DNA of 49,312 bases, taken from contig CALXDC010000015.1 of the NCBI GenBank assembly GCA_944386975.1, forward strand, positions 1 to 49,312. Direction: 5' to 3'. Source of the stretch: an uncultured Oscillospiraceae bacterium (GTDB taxonomy: Bacteria; Bacillota; Clostridia; Oscillospirales; Oscillospiraceae). Below, in pieces: positions 36,358-44,198 of the stretch (its first letter is position 1; each line of letters starts with the position of its first letter). The notes under the pieces are model-generated. The model did no database searches. It was given only the letters and a program-made list of their open reading frames with translations, and was not told where the DNA came from. The position numbers and the translations under genes were made by a program.

Positions 36358-36408
36358 GTTGCTTATGCAACAGCTTTTTCTCCGCAAACTGGCTATACTA
36401 TAGCCAGT
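36358..36408 (+). promoter_or_regulatory. Rubredoxin promoter region with a perfect 21-bp palindrome
   Basis: ACTGGCTATA-C-TATAGCCAGT (36388-36408) is a perfect palindrome that contains the putative -10 TATACT (36394-36399). A second dyad GTTGC-TTAT-GCAAC (36358-36371) lies 16 bases upstream and is followed by CTTTTTC, so it could instead be a weak terminator of the exporter operon. No good -35 is present. A repressor bound at the palindrome would block the promoter. Confidence 0.6.
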
Positions 36409-36484
36409 CAAGAGACTGGTCCCCCTCCGCCGCGGGCGGAGGAACGGTTTCCCCATATTGTGAGAACGAGGAGGAATTTTCCAA

Positions 36485-36640
36485 ATGAAGTATGTTTGCG
36501 ATGTGTGCGGCTACGTGTACGACGAGGCTGTGGGCGATCCCGACAACGGCATCGCCGCCGGCACCAAGTGGGAGGATCTGCCCGAAGACTTTGTCTGCCC
36601 CCTGTGCGGCGTAGGCAAGGATCAGTTCTCCGCGGAGTAA
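36485..36640 (+). CDS. Rubredoxin
   Basis: 51 aa with the two metal-binding pairs CDVCGYVY (Cys5, Cys8) and CPLCGVGK, spaced as in all rubredoxins. It also has the family signature [19 protein letters not shown]. It binds one iron with four Cys and carries single electrons in the cytoplasm, often in oxygen or peroxide detoxification in anaerobes. RBS GAGGAGG. Monocistronic: own promoter and a strong terminator. No rubrerythrin or superoxide reductase lies nearby. Confidence 0.97.
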   Translation: MKYVCDVCGYVYDEAVGDPDNGIAAGTKWEDLPEDFVCPLCGVGKDQFSAE

Positions 36641-36653
36641 GTCCCCTTTCGTC

Positions 36654-36699
36654 AAACGCCCCGCCCGGTCCGCCGAAAATGCGGACCGGGCGGGGTTTG
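36654..36699 (+). terminator. Terminator after rubredoxin
   Basis: A 15-bp perfect GC-rich stem (36659-36673 with 36681-36695), loop CGAAAAT, flanked by AAAC and GTTTG. Confidence 0.85.
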
Positions 36700-36726
36700 C
36701 GCATAGGGGCCATCCGCCCAAAGATG

Positions 36727-36761
36727 CCAAAAGCGCCGCGGACAAGCTTCCGCGGCGCTTT
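36727..36761 (-). terminator. Terminator of the unknown protein gene at 36775-37179
   Basis: AAAGCGCCGCGG (36730-36741) pairs with CCGCGGCGCTTT (36750-36761). On the minus strand the stem ends in TTTT. Confidence 0.8.
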
Positions 36762-36774
36762 CTCAGCAGATCGG

Positions 36775-37179
36775 TTACTCCAGATCCACTGTGATGTGGT
36801 CGGTACCGTTTTCCTCAAACTCCCCCATGTACTGCTCCATCCGGTCCATCAGGGCATCGTAGTTCTCCCGGGTGGGCTCCCCCAGATCCCGCATGGCCAG
36901 CTCCTCGGCCAGGATCTCGAAAAAGGTCACATCCTCATAGGCCATGATGGCCTCGTGAATGCCGCCGTCGGCGAAAGCTCTGGAGGGAATCAGCTCCCCC
37001 TCATATAGCTCCACCAGCTTGGTCATGCCCCGGCTGAGGCAGTAGGAAAATACCAGGCTCTCCACCTCGTCATATTCTTTGATCCGGTCCTCCCCCCGGG
37101 TGGAGTTGAGAACCCAGTTTCCGATGTACACAAGATCCAGCAGCCGTCGGTACTGCTTGGGCGTCAGTTTCAGTTCCAT
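36775..37179 (-). CDS. Unrecognised small acidic cytoplasmic protein
   Basis: 134 aa from the ATG at 37179, 8 bases after GGGAGGTG; the ATG 18 bases further up is less well placed. Not assigned to a family. The sequence is helical and acidic: LTPKQYRRLLDLVYIGNWVL, DRIKEYDEVESLVFSYC, FFEILAEELAMRDLG and the C-terminal YMGEFEENG. No signal peptide, membrane helix, or metal- or nucleotide-binding motif. Monocistronic with its own terminator, divergent from murI. Normal codon use for this genome suggests a resident gene. Confidence 0.75.
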   Translation of the reverse strand: MELKLTPKQYRRLLDLVYIGNWVLNSTRGEDRIKEYDEVESLVFSYCLSRGMTKLVELYEGELIPSRAFADGGIHEAIMAYEDVTFFEILAEELAMRDLGEPTRENYDALMDRMEQYMGEFEENGTDHITVDLE

Positions 37180-37279
37180 GGGAACACCTCCCGTCACGAC
37201 GATCTTTTCCCACCATCATTATAGCAGAGGGCTATGAAAAACGCCATAGAGAATCCCGGGTAAACTCCCCAAATTTTAC

Positions 37280-37308
37280 TTGTTCTTCGTACAAATTCAT
37301 AGTATACT
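37280..37308 (+). promoter_or_regulatory. Promoter of murI-DUF1934-argS
   Basis: -35 TTGTTC (37280-37285), 17-bp spacer, -10 TATACT (37303-37308) in an AT-rich patch 35 bases before the murI start. Confidence 0.65.
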
Positions 37309-37342
37309 ATAAAAGTTAATGCTAATATGAGGAGGTATGCCC

Positions 37343-38158
37343 ATGGACCCGCGTCCCATCGGCGTATTTGACTCCGGGTTGGGCGGTCTCACCGCCGTGC
37401 GGAGGCTGCGGCAGATCATGCCCTCTGAACATATCATATACTTCGGCGACACGTCCCGTGTCCCCTACGGCAACCGCAGCAGCGATACCATCCTGAAATA
37501 CGCCCGTCAGGACCTGCGGTTTCTCCGGAGCTTCGATCTGAAAGCCGCCCTCATTGCCTGCGGCACCGTCAGCTCCAACTGTCTTACCCAGCTCCAGCGG
37601 GAGAACGATATCCCCGTCATCGGCGTGGTGGAGCCCACCGTCCGCCGGGCCGCCGACCTGACCAGGAACAAACGGGTGGGACTCATCGCCACCCGGGCCA
37701 GCGTCAACAGCGGGGCCTACCAGCGGCAAATGACCAAGCTGGACCCCCAGGTGGAGATGTTCAGCCAGTCCTGCCCCCTCTTCGTGCCTCTGGTGGAGGA
37801 GGGCCGGTTCCGCCCCGGAGACGTGGTCATCGAAACCGTGGCCCGGGAATATCTGAAACCCCTTCAGGACGCAGGGGTGGACACCCTGGTGCTGGGCTGC
37901 ACCCACTACCCTCTGCTGGAGGACGTAATCGGGGAAATCATGGGGGAACATGTGGAGCTGATCGATGCCGGCTGTGAGTCGGCCTACGCCGTCCGCCGCC
38001 ATCTGAAGGAACACGACGCTCTGGCCCCGGAGGGCCAGACCGGCTCCGCCGACTTCTATGCCAGCGACCGGGTGGCGGACTTTGAGCGCCTGGCGGCCAT
38101 CTTCCTCCACGAGGATATCAGCCACACCGCCTGGCAAATCGACATCGAGACCTACTGA
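37343..38158 (+). CDS. murI: Glutamate racemase
   Basis: 271 aa from the ATG at 37343, 7 bases after AGGAGG; the ATG at 37337 is only one base from the RBS. Converts L- to D-glutamate for peptidoglycan. N-terminal GVFDSGLGGLTAVRRL, and FGDTSRVPYG. The two catalytic cysteines are in ACGTVSSN (usually ACNTAS) and LGCTHYPLL. Leads an operon with DUF1934 and argS. Confidence 0.95.
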   Translation: MDPRPIGVFDSGLGGLTAVRRLRQIMPSEHIIYFGDTSRVPYGNRSSDTILKYARQDLRFLRSFDLKAALIACGTVSSNCLTQLQRENDIPVIGVVEPTVRRAADLTRNKRVGLIATRASVNSGAYQRQMTKLDPQVEMFSQSCPLFVPLVEEGRFRPGDVVIETVAREYLKPLQDAGVDTLVLGCTHYPLLEDVIGEIMGEHVELIDAGCESAYAVRRHLKEHDALAPEGQTGSADFYASDRVADFERLAAIFLHEDISHTAWQIDIETY

Positions 38159-38169
38159 GGAGAACCGCC

Positions 38170-38598
38170 ATGGAACAGATTCCAGTGACCATCACCGTCC
38201 GGGGGGAACAGCGCCTGGAGGGCGAAATCACCCAGATGGAGCACACCGTCCCCGGCACTCTGGAGACCGACGGGGAAACCCTGATTCTCCGCTACCGGGA
38301 GCCGGAGGAGGCGGGCCTCGGCAAGACGGACACTGTCCTCACCTTCCGTGGGGAGGAGGCGGTGCTGGAGCGGCAGGGAGCCGTCAGCGCCCGGATGCCC
38401 TTCCTGGTGGGCCAGCGCCACCGCTTCTCCTACCGCACCCCGGTGGGAGAGATGCTGCTGGAGGTCCGCACCACCTTCCTCAGCCACAACCTGACAAGAG
38501 ACGGCGGCAAGGCCATGCTCCGCTACCACCTTACCAGCGGCGGCCAGACCGTCGGAAACCATACACTGAAGCTGAACGTCAAGGAGAGAGAGTTATGA
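38170..38598 (+). CDS. DUF1934 (YwiB-like) protein
   Basis: 142 aa, a small beta-barrel (lipocalin-like) family protein: VTITVRGEQRLEGE, RYREPEEAGLGKTDTVLTF and MLRYHLTSGGQTVGNHTLKL. Members are often encoded directly before argS in Firmicutes; function unknown. 11 nt after murI, and its stop overlaps the argS start by 4 bp. Confidence 0.92.
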   Translation: MEQIPVTITVRGEQRLEGEITQMEHTVPGTLETDGETLILRYREPEEAGLGKTDTVLTFRGEEAVLERQGAVSARMPFLVGQRHRFSYRTPVGEMLLEVRTTFLSHNLTRDGGKAMLRYHLTSGGQTVGNHTLKLNVKEREL

Positions 38599-40340
38599 AC
38601 AACATGATCCAGCTGGCCAAGGACCAGGTCCTCAGCCTGACCCGGGCCGCCTACGCCGCCGCCGTACAGGCCGGCACTCTGCCCCAGGTGGCGGAGGTGA
38701 AGGCCAATGTGGAGATCCCCAAGGATACCGCCAACGGCGATTACACCACCACCTTTGCCCTGGCCGCCGCCAAGGCCATGAAGAAGAACCCCCGGGAGAT
38801 CGCGAACACCCTCCTGGAGAACCTGCAGCTGGAGGGCACCTATTTCGCCTCCGCGGAGATCGCCGGTCCCGGCTTTCTCAACTTCCGCCTCTCCCCCGTC
38901 TGGTACCAGGCCCTCCTGGAGACCGTGGAGCGGGAAGGGGAGCACTACGGCAAGAATGACAGCCTCCAGGGCCGGAAGGTGATGGTGGAGTTCGTCTCCG
39001 CCAACCCCACCGGACCCATGCACATGGGCAACGCCCGGGGCGGCGTGCTGGGGGACACTCTGGCCAGCGTCCTGGCCGCCAACGGCGCCGATGTGTGGCG
39101 GGAGTTCTACGTCAACGACGCCGGCAACCAGATTGAGAAGTTCGCCGCCTCCCTGGAGGCCCGGTACCTCCAGATTCTTCTGGGGGAGGACGCGGTGGAA
39201 TTCCCCGAGGACGGCTACCACGGCGACGACATCAAGGAGCTGGCCCAGGCTTTCTATGAGAAGTATGGCGACCAGTACAAGGACGCCCCCAAGGAGGAGC
39301 GCCACGCCGTGCTGGCAAAGTTCGGCCTGGAGATCAACATCCCCAAGATGAAGACGGACCTCCAGCGCTACAAGATTGACTACGACCAGTGGTTTTTCGA
39401 GTCCAGCCTCCACGAGAGCGGCTATGTGGCCGCCACGGTGGACAAGCTGACGGAGAACGGCTACACCTATGAGAAGGATGGGGCCCTGTGGCTGGCCACC
39501 GCCCGCATCCTCACCGAGCTCTACAAGAAAGCGGGGAAGAGCGACAAGGAGATCGAGAAGCTGGATCTCAAGGACGACGTGCTCCGCCGGGCCAACGGCT
39601 TTTACACCTACTTTGCCGCAGACATCGCCTACCACCGCAACAAGTTTGAGGTCCGTGGCTTCGACAAGGTCATCGACGTGTGGGGCGCGGACCACCACGG
39701 CCATGTGGCCCGTCTGAAGGGCGCTCTGGACGCCCTGGGCCTCAACGGCAGCGAGCGGCTGGACGTGGTGCTGATGCAGCTGGTGAAGCTGATGCGGGAC
39801 GGGGAGCTGGTGCGGATGAGCAAGCGCACCGGCAAGGCCATCTCCCTGCGGGACCTGCTGGACGAGGTGCCCGTGGACGCCGCCCGGTACTTCTTCAACG
39901 GCAAGCCCGACTCCCCCATGGACTTCGATTTGGGTCTGGCCGTCCGGGAGGACAGCGAAAACCCGGTGTACTACGTGCAGTACGCCCACGCCCGGCTGTG
40001 CAACCTGCTGAAGACCCTGGAGGCGGAGGGGGCGACAATCCCCGCCGCTGCCGATGTGGACTTGAGCCTTCTCAGCGGCCCCATGGAGGAGGCGCTGATG
40101 AAGTCTCTGGCAGCCTACTGCGAGGAGGTGCGTCTCGCGGCCCGGGACTACGACCCCAGCCATATCAACCGCTACCTCATCCAGCTGGCGGGAGACTTCC
40201 ACCGGTTCTATAGCGCCTGCCGCATCAAGGGGGAGGAGGCCCACGTGCTCTCCGCCCGGCTGAAGCTGGCGGCCCTGACCCGCACGGTGCTGGCCAACGG
40301 CATGGCCCTGCTGGGGGTCACCGCGCCGGAGAAAATGTAA
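38595..40340 (+). CDS. argS: Arginyl-tRNA synthetase
   Basis: 581 aa, class I synthetase. N-terminal additional domain (to ~110), then the ATP motif in NPTGPMHMGNARGG (HMGN form of HIGH), the catalytic core with VDVWGADHHGHVARLKGAL, KMSKS-equivalent RMSKRTGKAIS, and the C-terminal anticodon-binding helices with YVQYAHARLCNLL, ending in LLGVTAPEKM. Attaches arginine to tRNA-Arg. Translationally coupled to DUF1934 (ATGA). Confidence 0.97.
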   Translation: MNNMIQLAKDQVLSLTRAAYAAAVQAGTLPQVAEVKANVEIPKDTANGDYTTTFALAAAKAMKKNPREIANTLLENLQLEGTYFASAEIAGPGFLNFRLSPVWYQALLETVEREGEHYGKNDSLQGRKVMVEFVSANPTGPMHMGNARGGVLGDTLASVLAANGADVWREFYVNDAGNQIEKFAASLEARYLQILLGEDAVEFPEDGYHGDDIKELAQAFYEKYGDQYKDAPKEERHAVLAKFGLEINIPKMKTDLQRYKIDYDQWFFESSLHESGYVAATVDKLTENGYTYEKDGALWLATARILTELYKKAGKSDKEIEKLDLKDDVLRRANGFYTYFAADIAYHRNKFEVRGFDKVIDVWGADHHGHVARLKGALDALGLNGSERLDVVLMQLVKLMRDGELVRMSKRTGKAISLRDLLDEVPVDAARYFFNGKPDSPMDFDLGLAVREDSENPVYYVQYAHARLCNLLKTLEAEGATIPAAADVDLSLLSGPMEEALMKSLAAYCEEVRLAARDYDPSHINRYLIQLAGDFHRFYSACRIKGEEAHVLSARLKLAALTRTVLANGMALLGVTAPEKM

Positions 40341-40352
40341 CCCATATCACAC

Positions 40353-40385
40353 ATGCGCCCCAGGGGCTGAGCCCCTGGGGCGCAT
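40353..40385 (+). terminator. Hairpin after argS
   Basis: A perfect 15-bp stem ATGCGCCCCAGGGGC/GCCCCTGGGGCGCAT with loop TGA, 12 bases past the argS stop. It has little T-run, so termination strength is uncertain. Confidence 0.65.
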
Positions 40386-40432
40386 TGCCGTTTCGTAGGG
40401 CTCTGTCCCTTGCCTGCGCCCAGTAAAGGACA

Positions 40433-40468
40433 AAAGAGGAGGAGAGGCTATCGCCTCTCCTCCTCTTT
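40433..40468 (-). terminator. Hairpin overlapping the end of the ClC gene
   Basis: AAAGAGGAGGAGAGGC-TATC-GCCTCTCCTCCTCTTT, a perfect 16-bp stem. The ClC stop codon (40448-40450) lies in the loop region, so the coding sequence for the last residues (EEERR) forms one arm. On the minus strand it is followed by TTTTGTCC. Confidence 0.75.
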
Positions 40469-41785
40469 CAGACTCCCGCGAAGGGGGGGCTGGGCATGGG
40501 GATCCCCTGCGTGGTGGGCGTTGGTGTGGACGTTGATGTACTCCGCCTTCAGCTTGGAGTACAAAATGGTCTGGCTGGAGTAGAGGCCGCTGTAGCCGGA
40601 GAGCATGTAGCTGATGCCGCAGGCCAGGGCGAAGTAGAGCAGCCCCTCCGCCCCGAACAGCTCCACCGACAAAAAGATGGAGGCCGTGGGGCAGTTCACC
40701 GCCCCGCAGAACACCGCCACCAACCCCAAAGCCGCCCCGAAGCCCGCCGGAATCCCCAGCAGCGGCCCTACGGCGCAGCCGAAGGTGGCCCCCACAAAGA
40801 AGGAGGGCACCACCTCGCCGCCCTTGAAGCCCGCCCCCAGTGTGACGGCGGTGAAGAGAATCTTCAGGAGGAAGGCAGCGGGATGGGCCGTTCCCTCCTC
40901 CACCGCCCGGGTGATCACATCCATGCCCGCGCCGTTGTAATCCCCGTTCCCTACCAGCAGGGTGAGGGCAATGACCGCCGCGCCGCCTGCGGCGGCCCGG
41001 ACCCAGGGGTTGGGAACCCTGCGGGCCAGCTGCCGCTCCATAAAGTGAATGCCGGTACAGAATACCACCGATACCAGCGCGCACAGAGCCGCCAGCACCG
41101 CCACCCGCAGCAGCATTCCCGCCTCCAGCGCCGGGGCGTCGACGGCAAAGGCGGTGGGGGCCACCCCCATCAGCCGGGATACCCCGTAGGCGGTCAGGGA
41201 GGCAGCGAAGCAGGGGATGAAGGCCGCGTGGTACATGACGCCGATGCTGATGACCACCATGGCAAACACCGTGGCGGTGAGAGGCGTTCCGAACAGGGCG
41301 GAAAAGAAGGCCGCCATACCGGCCATGGTGGCCGTCCTCATGTCCCGGTCGTCCAGACGGAACCAGGCCCCCACCTTGTGGCCGATGGTTCCCCCCATCT
41401 GCAGGGCCGCTCCCTCCCGCCCGGCGGAACCGCCGCACAGGTGGGTCAGCACCGTACCGAAGAAGATGGCGGGCAGCAGCTTCAGCGTCAGCCCCTTCCC
41501 CAGATGCACCGCATCGATGATGTCGTTGGTGCCCTGGCCCTCCGTGCGGGTGAGGCGGTAGAAGCCCACAATCAGCAGCCCCGCCGGGGGAAGGCACCAG
41601 AGCAGCCAGGGGTGTTCCCCCCGCAGCTCCGTGGCCCGCTCCACCCCGATGTGGAAGGCGGACCCCAGCGCTCCGCAGGCGACCCCCACCACCAAAGCCA
41701 CCAACAGCCACTTCACCAGGGCCTGGATGTACAGCCCCGTGTGCCGCACCCAGGCCACCGTCTTCTGCCATTTCGTCTCTTCCAT
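40448..41785 (-). CDS. ClC-family chloride channel/antiporter
   Basis: 445 aa from the ATG at 41785 (MEETKWQKTVAWV) with GGGAGGA upstream; the longer frame lacks an RBS. About ten hydrophobic segments. The selectivity-filter motif is GSAGREGAALQMG, with the gating Glu kept but Ala where GREGP has Pro. The cluster GAGFKGGEVVPSFFVGATFG matches the GxFxP region only loosely, and the C-terminal filter region SGYSGLYSS is Tyr-containing. Transports Cl- or another anion; no C-terminal CBS domains. No fluoride riboswitch was found in its 60-base leader. Confidence 0.9.
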   Translation of the reverse strand: MEETKWQKTVAWVRHTGLYIQALVKWLLVALVVGVACGALGSAFHIGVERATELRGEHPWLLWCLPPAGLLIVGFYRLTRTEGQGTNDIIDAVHLGKGLTLKLLPAIFFGTVLTHLCGGSAGREGAALQMGGTIGHKVGAWFRLDDRDMRTATMAGMAAFFSALFGTPLTATVFAMVVISIGVMYHAAFIPCFAASLTAYGVSRLMGVAPTAFAVDAPALEAGMLLRVAVLAALCALVSVVFCTGIHFMERQLARRVPNPWVRAAAGGAAVIALTLLVGNGDYNGAGMDVITRAVEEGTAHPAAFLLKILFTAVTLGAGFKGGEVVPSFFVGATFGCAVGPLLGIPAGFGAALGLVAVFCGAVNCPTASIFLSVELFGAEGLLYFALACGISYMLSGYSGLYSSQTILYSKLKAEYINVHTNAHHAGDPHAQPPLRGSLKEEERR

Positions 41786-41852
41786 GCCGTCCTCCCTGAA
41801 AGCGGGCCCCAAAAAAGGGATTCCCCCCAAAAATCGACCCATAAGTAGCCCC

Positions 41853-41881
41853 ATTATATCCAGCCGTTAAGATGATGTCAA
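41853..41881 (-). promoter_or_regulatory. Consensus SigA promoter of the ClC gene
   Basis: On the minus strand: perfect -35 TTGACA (41876-41881), 17-bp spacer, perfect -10 TATAAT (41853-41858). Confidence 0.85.
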
Positions 41882-41932
41882 GAGTTCTGTCCCGCCCCTA
41901 TCGGGCATAGACTGGGGCGAGGTGAGCAGGCG

Positions 41933-43213
41933 ATGATCATTCATGTTGTCAAGGCGGGGGAGACCCTTTTTTCCATCAGCGCAGCCTACGGGGTGGACCC
42001 GGAGCGGCTGCGGACGGACAACGGGGTAGGGCCGGAGGGCGCTCTGGCGGTGGGGCAGTCCCTGGTGATCCGCTTCCCCAAGACTGTCCACGCCGTAAGC
42101 CGGGGAGAGACTCTCTCCTCCATTGCCCGCAGCTACGGCGTGACGGTGCGGCAGCTGTGGCGGCGTAATTACCAGCTGGCGGGAGGCGATACGCTCTTCC
42201 CCGGCCAGGTGCTGGTGATCGACTACCAGGACACCCCTCTGGGGACCGTGGGCACCAACGGATACGCCTACCCCTCCATTCCTCTGCCCCAGCTGCAGGC
42301 GGCTCTGCCCTACCTCACCTGGCTGAGCCCCTTTACCTACGGCCTCACCGCGGAAGGAGCGCTGCTGCCCCTGGACGTGGGGGAGCTGCCCGCCCAGGGG
42401 GCGGCGCGGGGAACCGGGAGCCTTCTCCACCTGTCCTCCATGACGGAGGCAGGCCAATTCTCCAACGAGCGGAGCAGTCTGGTGCTGCAGGACGCCGCCC
42501 GGGCCGAGCGGCTGCTGGACCAACTGGAGGCGGAGGTGCTGCGCCGGGACTACCGGGGGGTGGACGTGGACTTCGAGTTTCTTCCGGCGGAGGAGGGGAC
42601 GGCCTACGCCGCCTTCGTGGCGGCCCTGGGCCGCCGGCTGCACCCCCTGGGGCGCTTTGTGATGACGGCCCTGGCCCCCAAAACCCGCCGGGATCAGCCG
42701 GGCCTCCTCTACGAGGGCCACGACTACGCCGCCCTGGGCGCGGCGGCGGACTTACTGCTGGTCATGACCTATGAGTGGGGATACACCTACGGCCCCCCTA
42801 TGGCGGTGGCCCCTCTGCCCAATGTCCGGCAGGTGCTGGACTACGCGCTGACAGAACTCCCCGCCAAAAAACTCCTTCTGGGGGTACCCACCTACGGCTA
42901 CGACTGGCCGCTCCCCTTCCAGGAGGGCGTCACCCGGGCCAGGTCCCTCTCCGCCGGGGAGGCGGTGGCCCTGGCCCTCCGGTACAATATCGCCATCCAG
43001 TACGACGAGACAGCTCAGGCCCCCTACTTCTACTACACTGCCGAGGACGGCGCTGTCCACGCGGTCTGGTTTGAGGACGCCCGCAGTGTGGAGCAAAAGC
43101 TGCTGCTGATCCGGGAGTACGGCCTCTCCGGGGCGGGCTTCTGGAATCTGATGCGGCCCTTCCCCCAGGGCTGGAACGTGCTGGACAGCCTCTATAACGT
43201 GGCGGAAAATTGA
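41933..43213 (+). CDS. LysM-GH18 peptidoglycan glycosidase (SleL/YaaH-like)
   Basis: 426 aa. Two LysM domains at the very N-terminus (about 3-46, HVVKAGETLFSISAAYGVD; and 51-96, HAVSRGETLSSIARSYGV), then a family 18 glycosidase with the catalytic signature GVDVDFEF, TALAPKTR, VMTYEWGY and a C-terminal GAGFWNLMRPF. No signal peptide, as for spore coat/cortex SleL proteins, which cut N-acetylglucosaminide bonds in cortex peptidoglycan during germination. This suggests a spore-forming ancestry. RBS GGCGAGGTGAG. Monocistronic. Confidence 0.93.
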   Translation: MIIHVVKAGETLFSISAAYGVDPERLRTDNGVGPEGALAVGQSLVIRFPKTVHAVSRGETLSSIARSYGVTVRQLWRRNYQLAGGDTLFPGQVLVIDYQDTPLGTVGTNGYAYPSIPLPQLQAALPYLTWLSPFTYGLTAEGALLPLDVGELPAQGAARGTGSLLHLSSMTEAGQFSNERSSLVLQDAARAERLLDQLEAEVLRRDYRGVDVDFEFLPAEEGTAYAAFVAALGRRLHPLGRFVMTALAPKTRRDQPGLLYEGHDYAALGAAADLLLVMTYEWGYTYGPPMAVAPLPNVRQVLDYALTELPAKKLLLGVPTYGYDWPLPFQEGVTRARSLSAGEAVALALRYNIAIQYDETAQAPYFYYTAEDGAVHAVWFEDARSVEQKLLLIREYGLSGAGFWNLMRPFPQGWNVLDSLYNVAEN

Positions 43214-43254
43214 AAATACCCGGCGCGGAAGTTTCCTTCCGTGCCGGGTATTTT
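43213..43254. terminator. Bidirectional terminator between the GH18 gene and argF
   Basis: A 19-bp stem with one G-T pair (43213-43231 with 43236-43254), A-run on the left and T-run on the right, so it works for both convergent operons. Confidence 0.92.
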
Positions 43255-43262
43255 TGCCGGTC

Positions 43263-44174
43263 TTACTTCATCAGCAGGGCCATAACGGCCTTCTGGGCGT
43301 GGAGGCGATTCTCCGCCTCGTCAAAGATCTCATTGGCATGGGCCTCAAAGACCTCCTCGGTGATCTCCTCGCCCCGGTGGGCGGGCAGGCAGTGCTGAAC
43401 CATGCAGTCGGGATGGGCCACCGCCATGAGGGCGTCGCTCACCTGATAGCCCACGAAGGCCTTCTCCCGCTCGGCCTTCTCCTGCTCCTGACCCATGGAG
43501 GCCCACACGTCGGTGAAGATCACATCGGCGTCCTTGGCGGCCACCATGGGATCGTCGGTGAGCTGGAACTTGGCGTCGGTGACGGTTTCGGCAAAGGCCA
43601 GGACGTCGGCGTGGGGCTGATAGTGCTTGGGACAGGCCACGGACACGTCCATGCCGCATTTGAGGCCGCCGACGATGATGGAGTTGGCCATGTTGTTGCC
43701 GTCGCCGATGTAGCAGATCTTCAGGCCCTCCAGCTTGGCCTTGTGCTCCCGGATGGTCATGAGGTCCGCCAGCACCTGGCAGGGGTGGCAAAAGTCGGTG
43801 AGGCCGTTGATGACGGGGATAGAGCCGTACTTGGCCAGATCCTCCACCTCCTGCTGCTCGAAGGTGCGGATCATGATGCCGTCGCAGTAGCGGCTGAGGA
43901 CACGGGCAGTGTCCTGCACCGGCTCGCCCCGGCCAATCTGGCTGACGGCGTTGGAGAGGAACAGGGCGTGGCCGCCCAGCTGGAACATCCCCACCTCAAA
44001 GCTCACCCGGGTGCGGGTGGAGTTCTTGGAGAAGATCATGGCCAGGGTCTTGCCCTTGAGCACCTCGTGGGCGATGCCGTGCTTCTGGTCGTATTTCAGC
44101 TGGTCCGCCAGATCCAGGATCTCGTAGATCTCCTCCCGGCTCAGATCCAGCAGCTTCAAAAGATGTTTCTGCAT
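43263..44174 (-). CDS. argF: Ornithine carbamoyltransferase
   Basis: 303 aa. Makes citrulline from ornithine and carbamoyl phosphate. Carbamoyl-phosphate site SKNSTRTRVSFEV, the HPCQVLADL motif, DVWASMGQE, and the ornithine-binding HCLPAHRGEEI are all intact. It ends with the common ENRLHAQKAVMALLM. Position in a biosynthetic arg cluster favours the anabolic enzyme over catabolic ArcB. Last gene of the leftward cluster, 24 nt after argD. Confidence 0.96.
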   Translation of the reverse strand: MQKHLLKLLDLSREEIYEILDLADQLKYDQKHGIAHEVLKGKTLAMIFSKNSTRTRVSFEVGMFQLGGHALFLSNAVSQIGRGEPVQDTARVLSRYCDGIMIRTFEQQEVEDLAKYGSIPVINGLTDFCHPCQVLADLMTIREHKAKLEGLKICYIGDGNNMANSIIVGGLKCGMDVSVACPKHYQPHADVLAFAETVTDAKFQLTDDPMVAAKDADVIFTDVWASMGQEQEKAEREKAFVGYQVSDALMAVAHPDCMVQHCLPAHRGEEITEEVFEAHANEIFDEAENRLHAQKAVMALLMK

Positions 44175-44198
44175 CGTTTTATTCTCCTTTCTCCGGCG

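Noticed and set aside
37200-37342. T-box or other leader before murI-argS
   Set aside because: Only about 30 bases separate the promoter from the RBS, too short for a T-box, and no T-box sequence was seen.
41786-41850. Fluoride riboswitch before the ClC gene
   Set aside because: The ~60-base leader lacks the conserved crcB-motif bases and pseudoknot partners.
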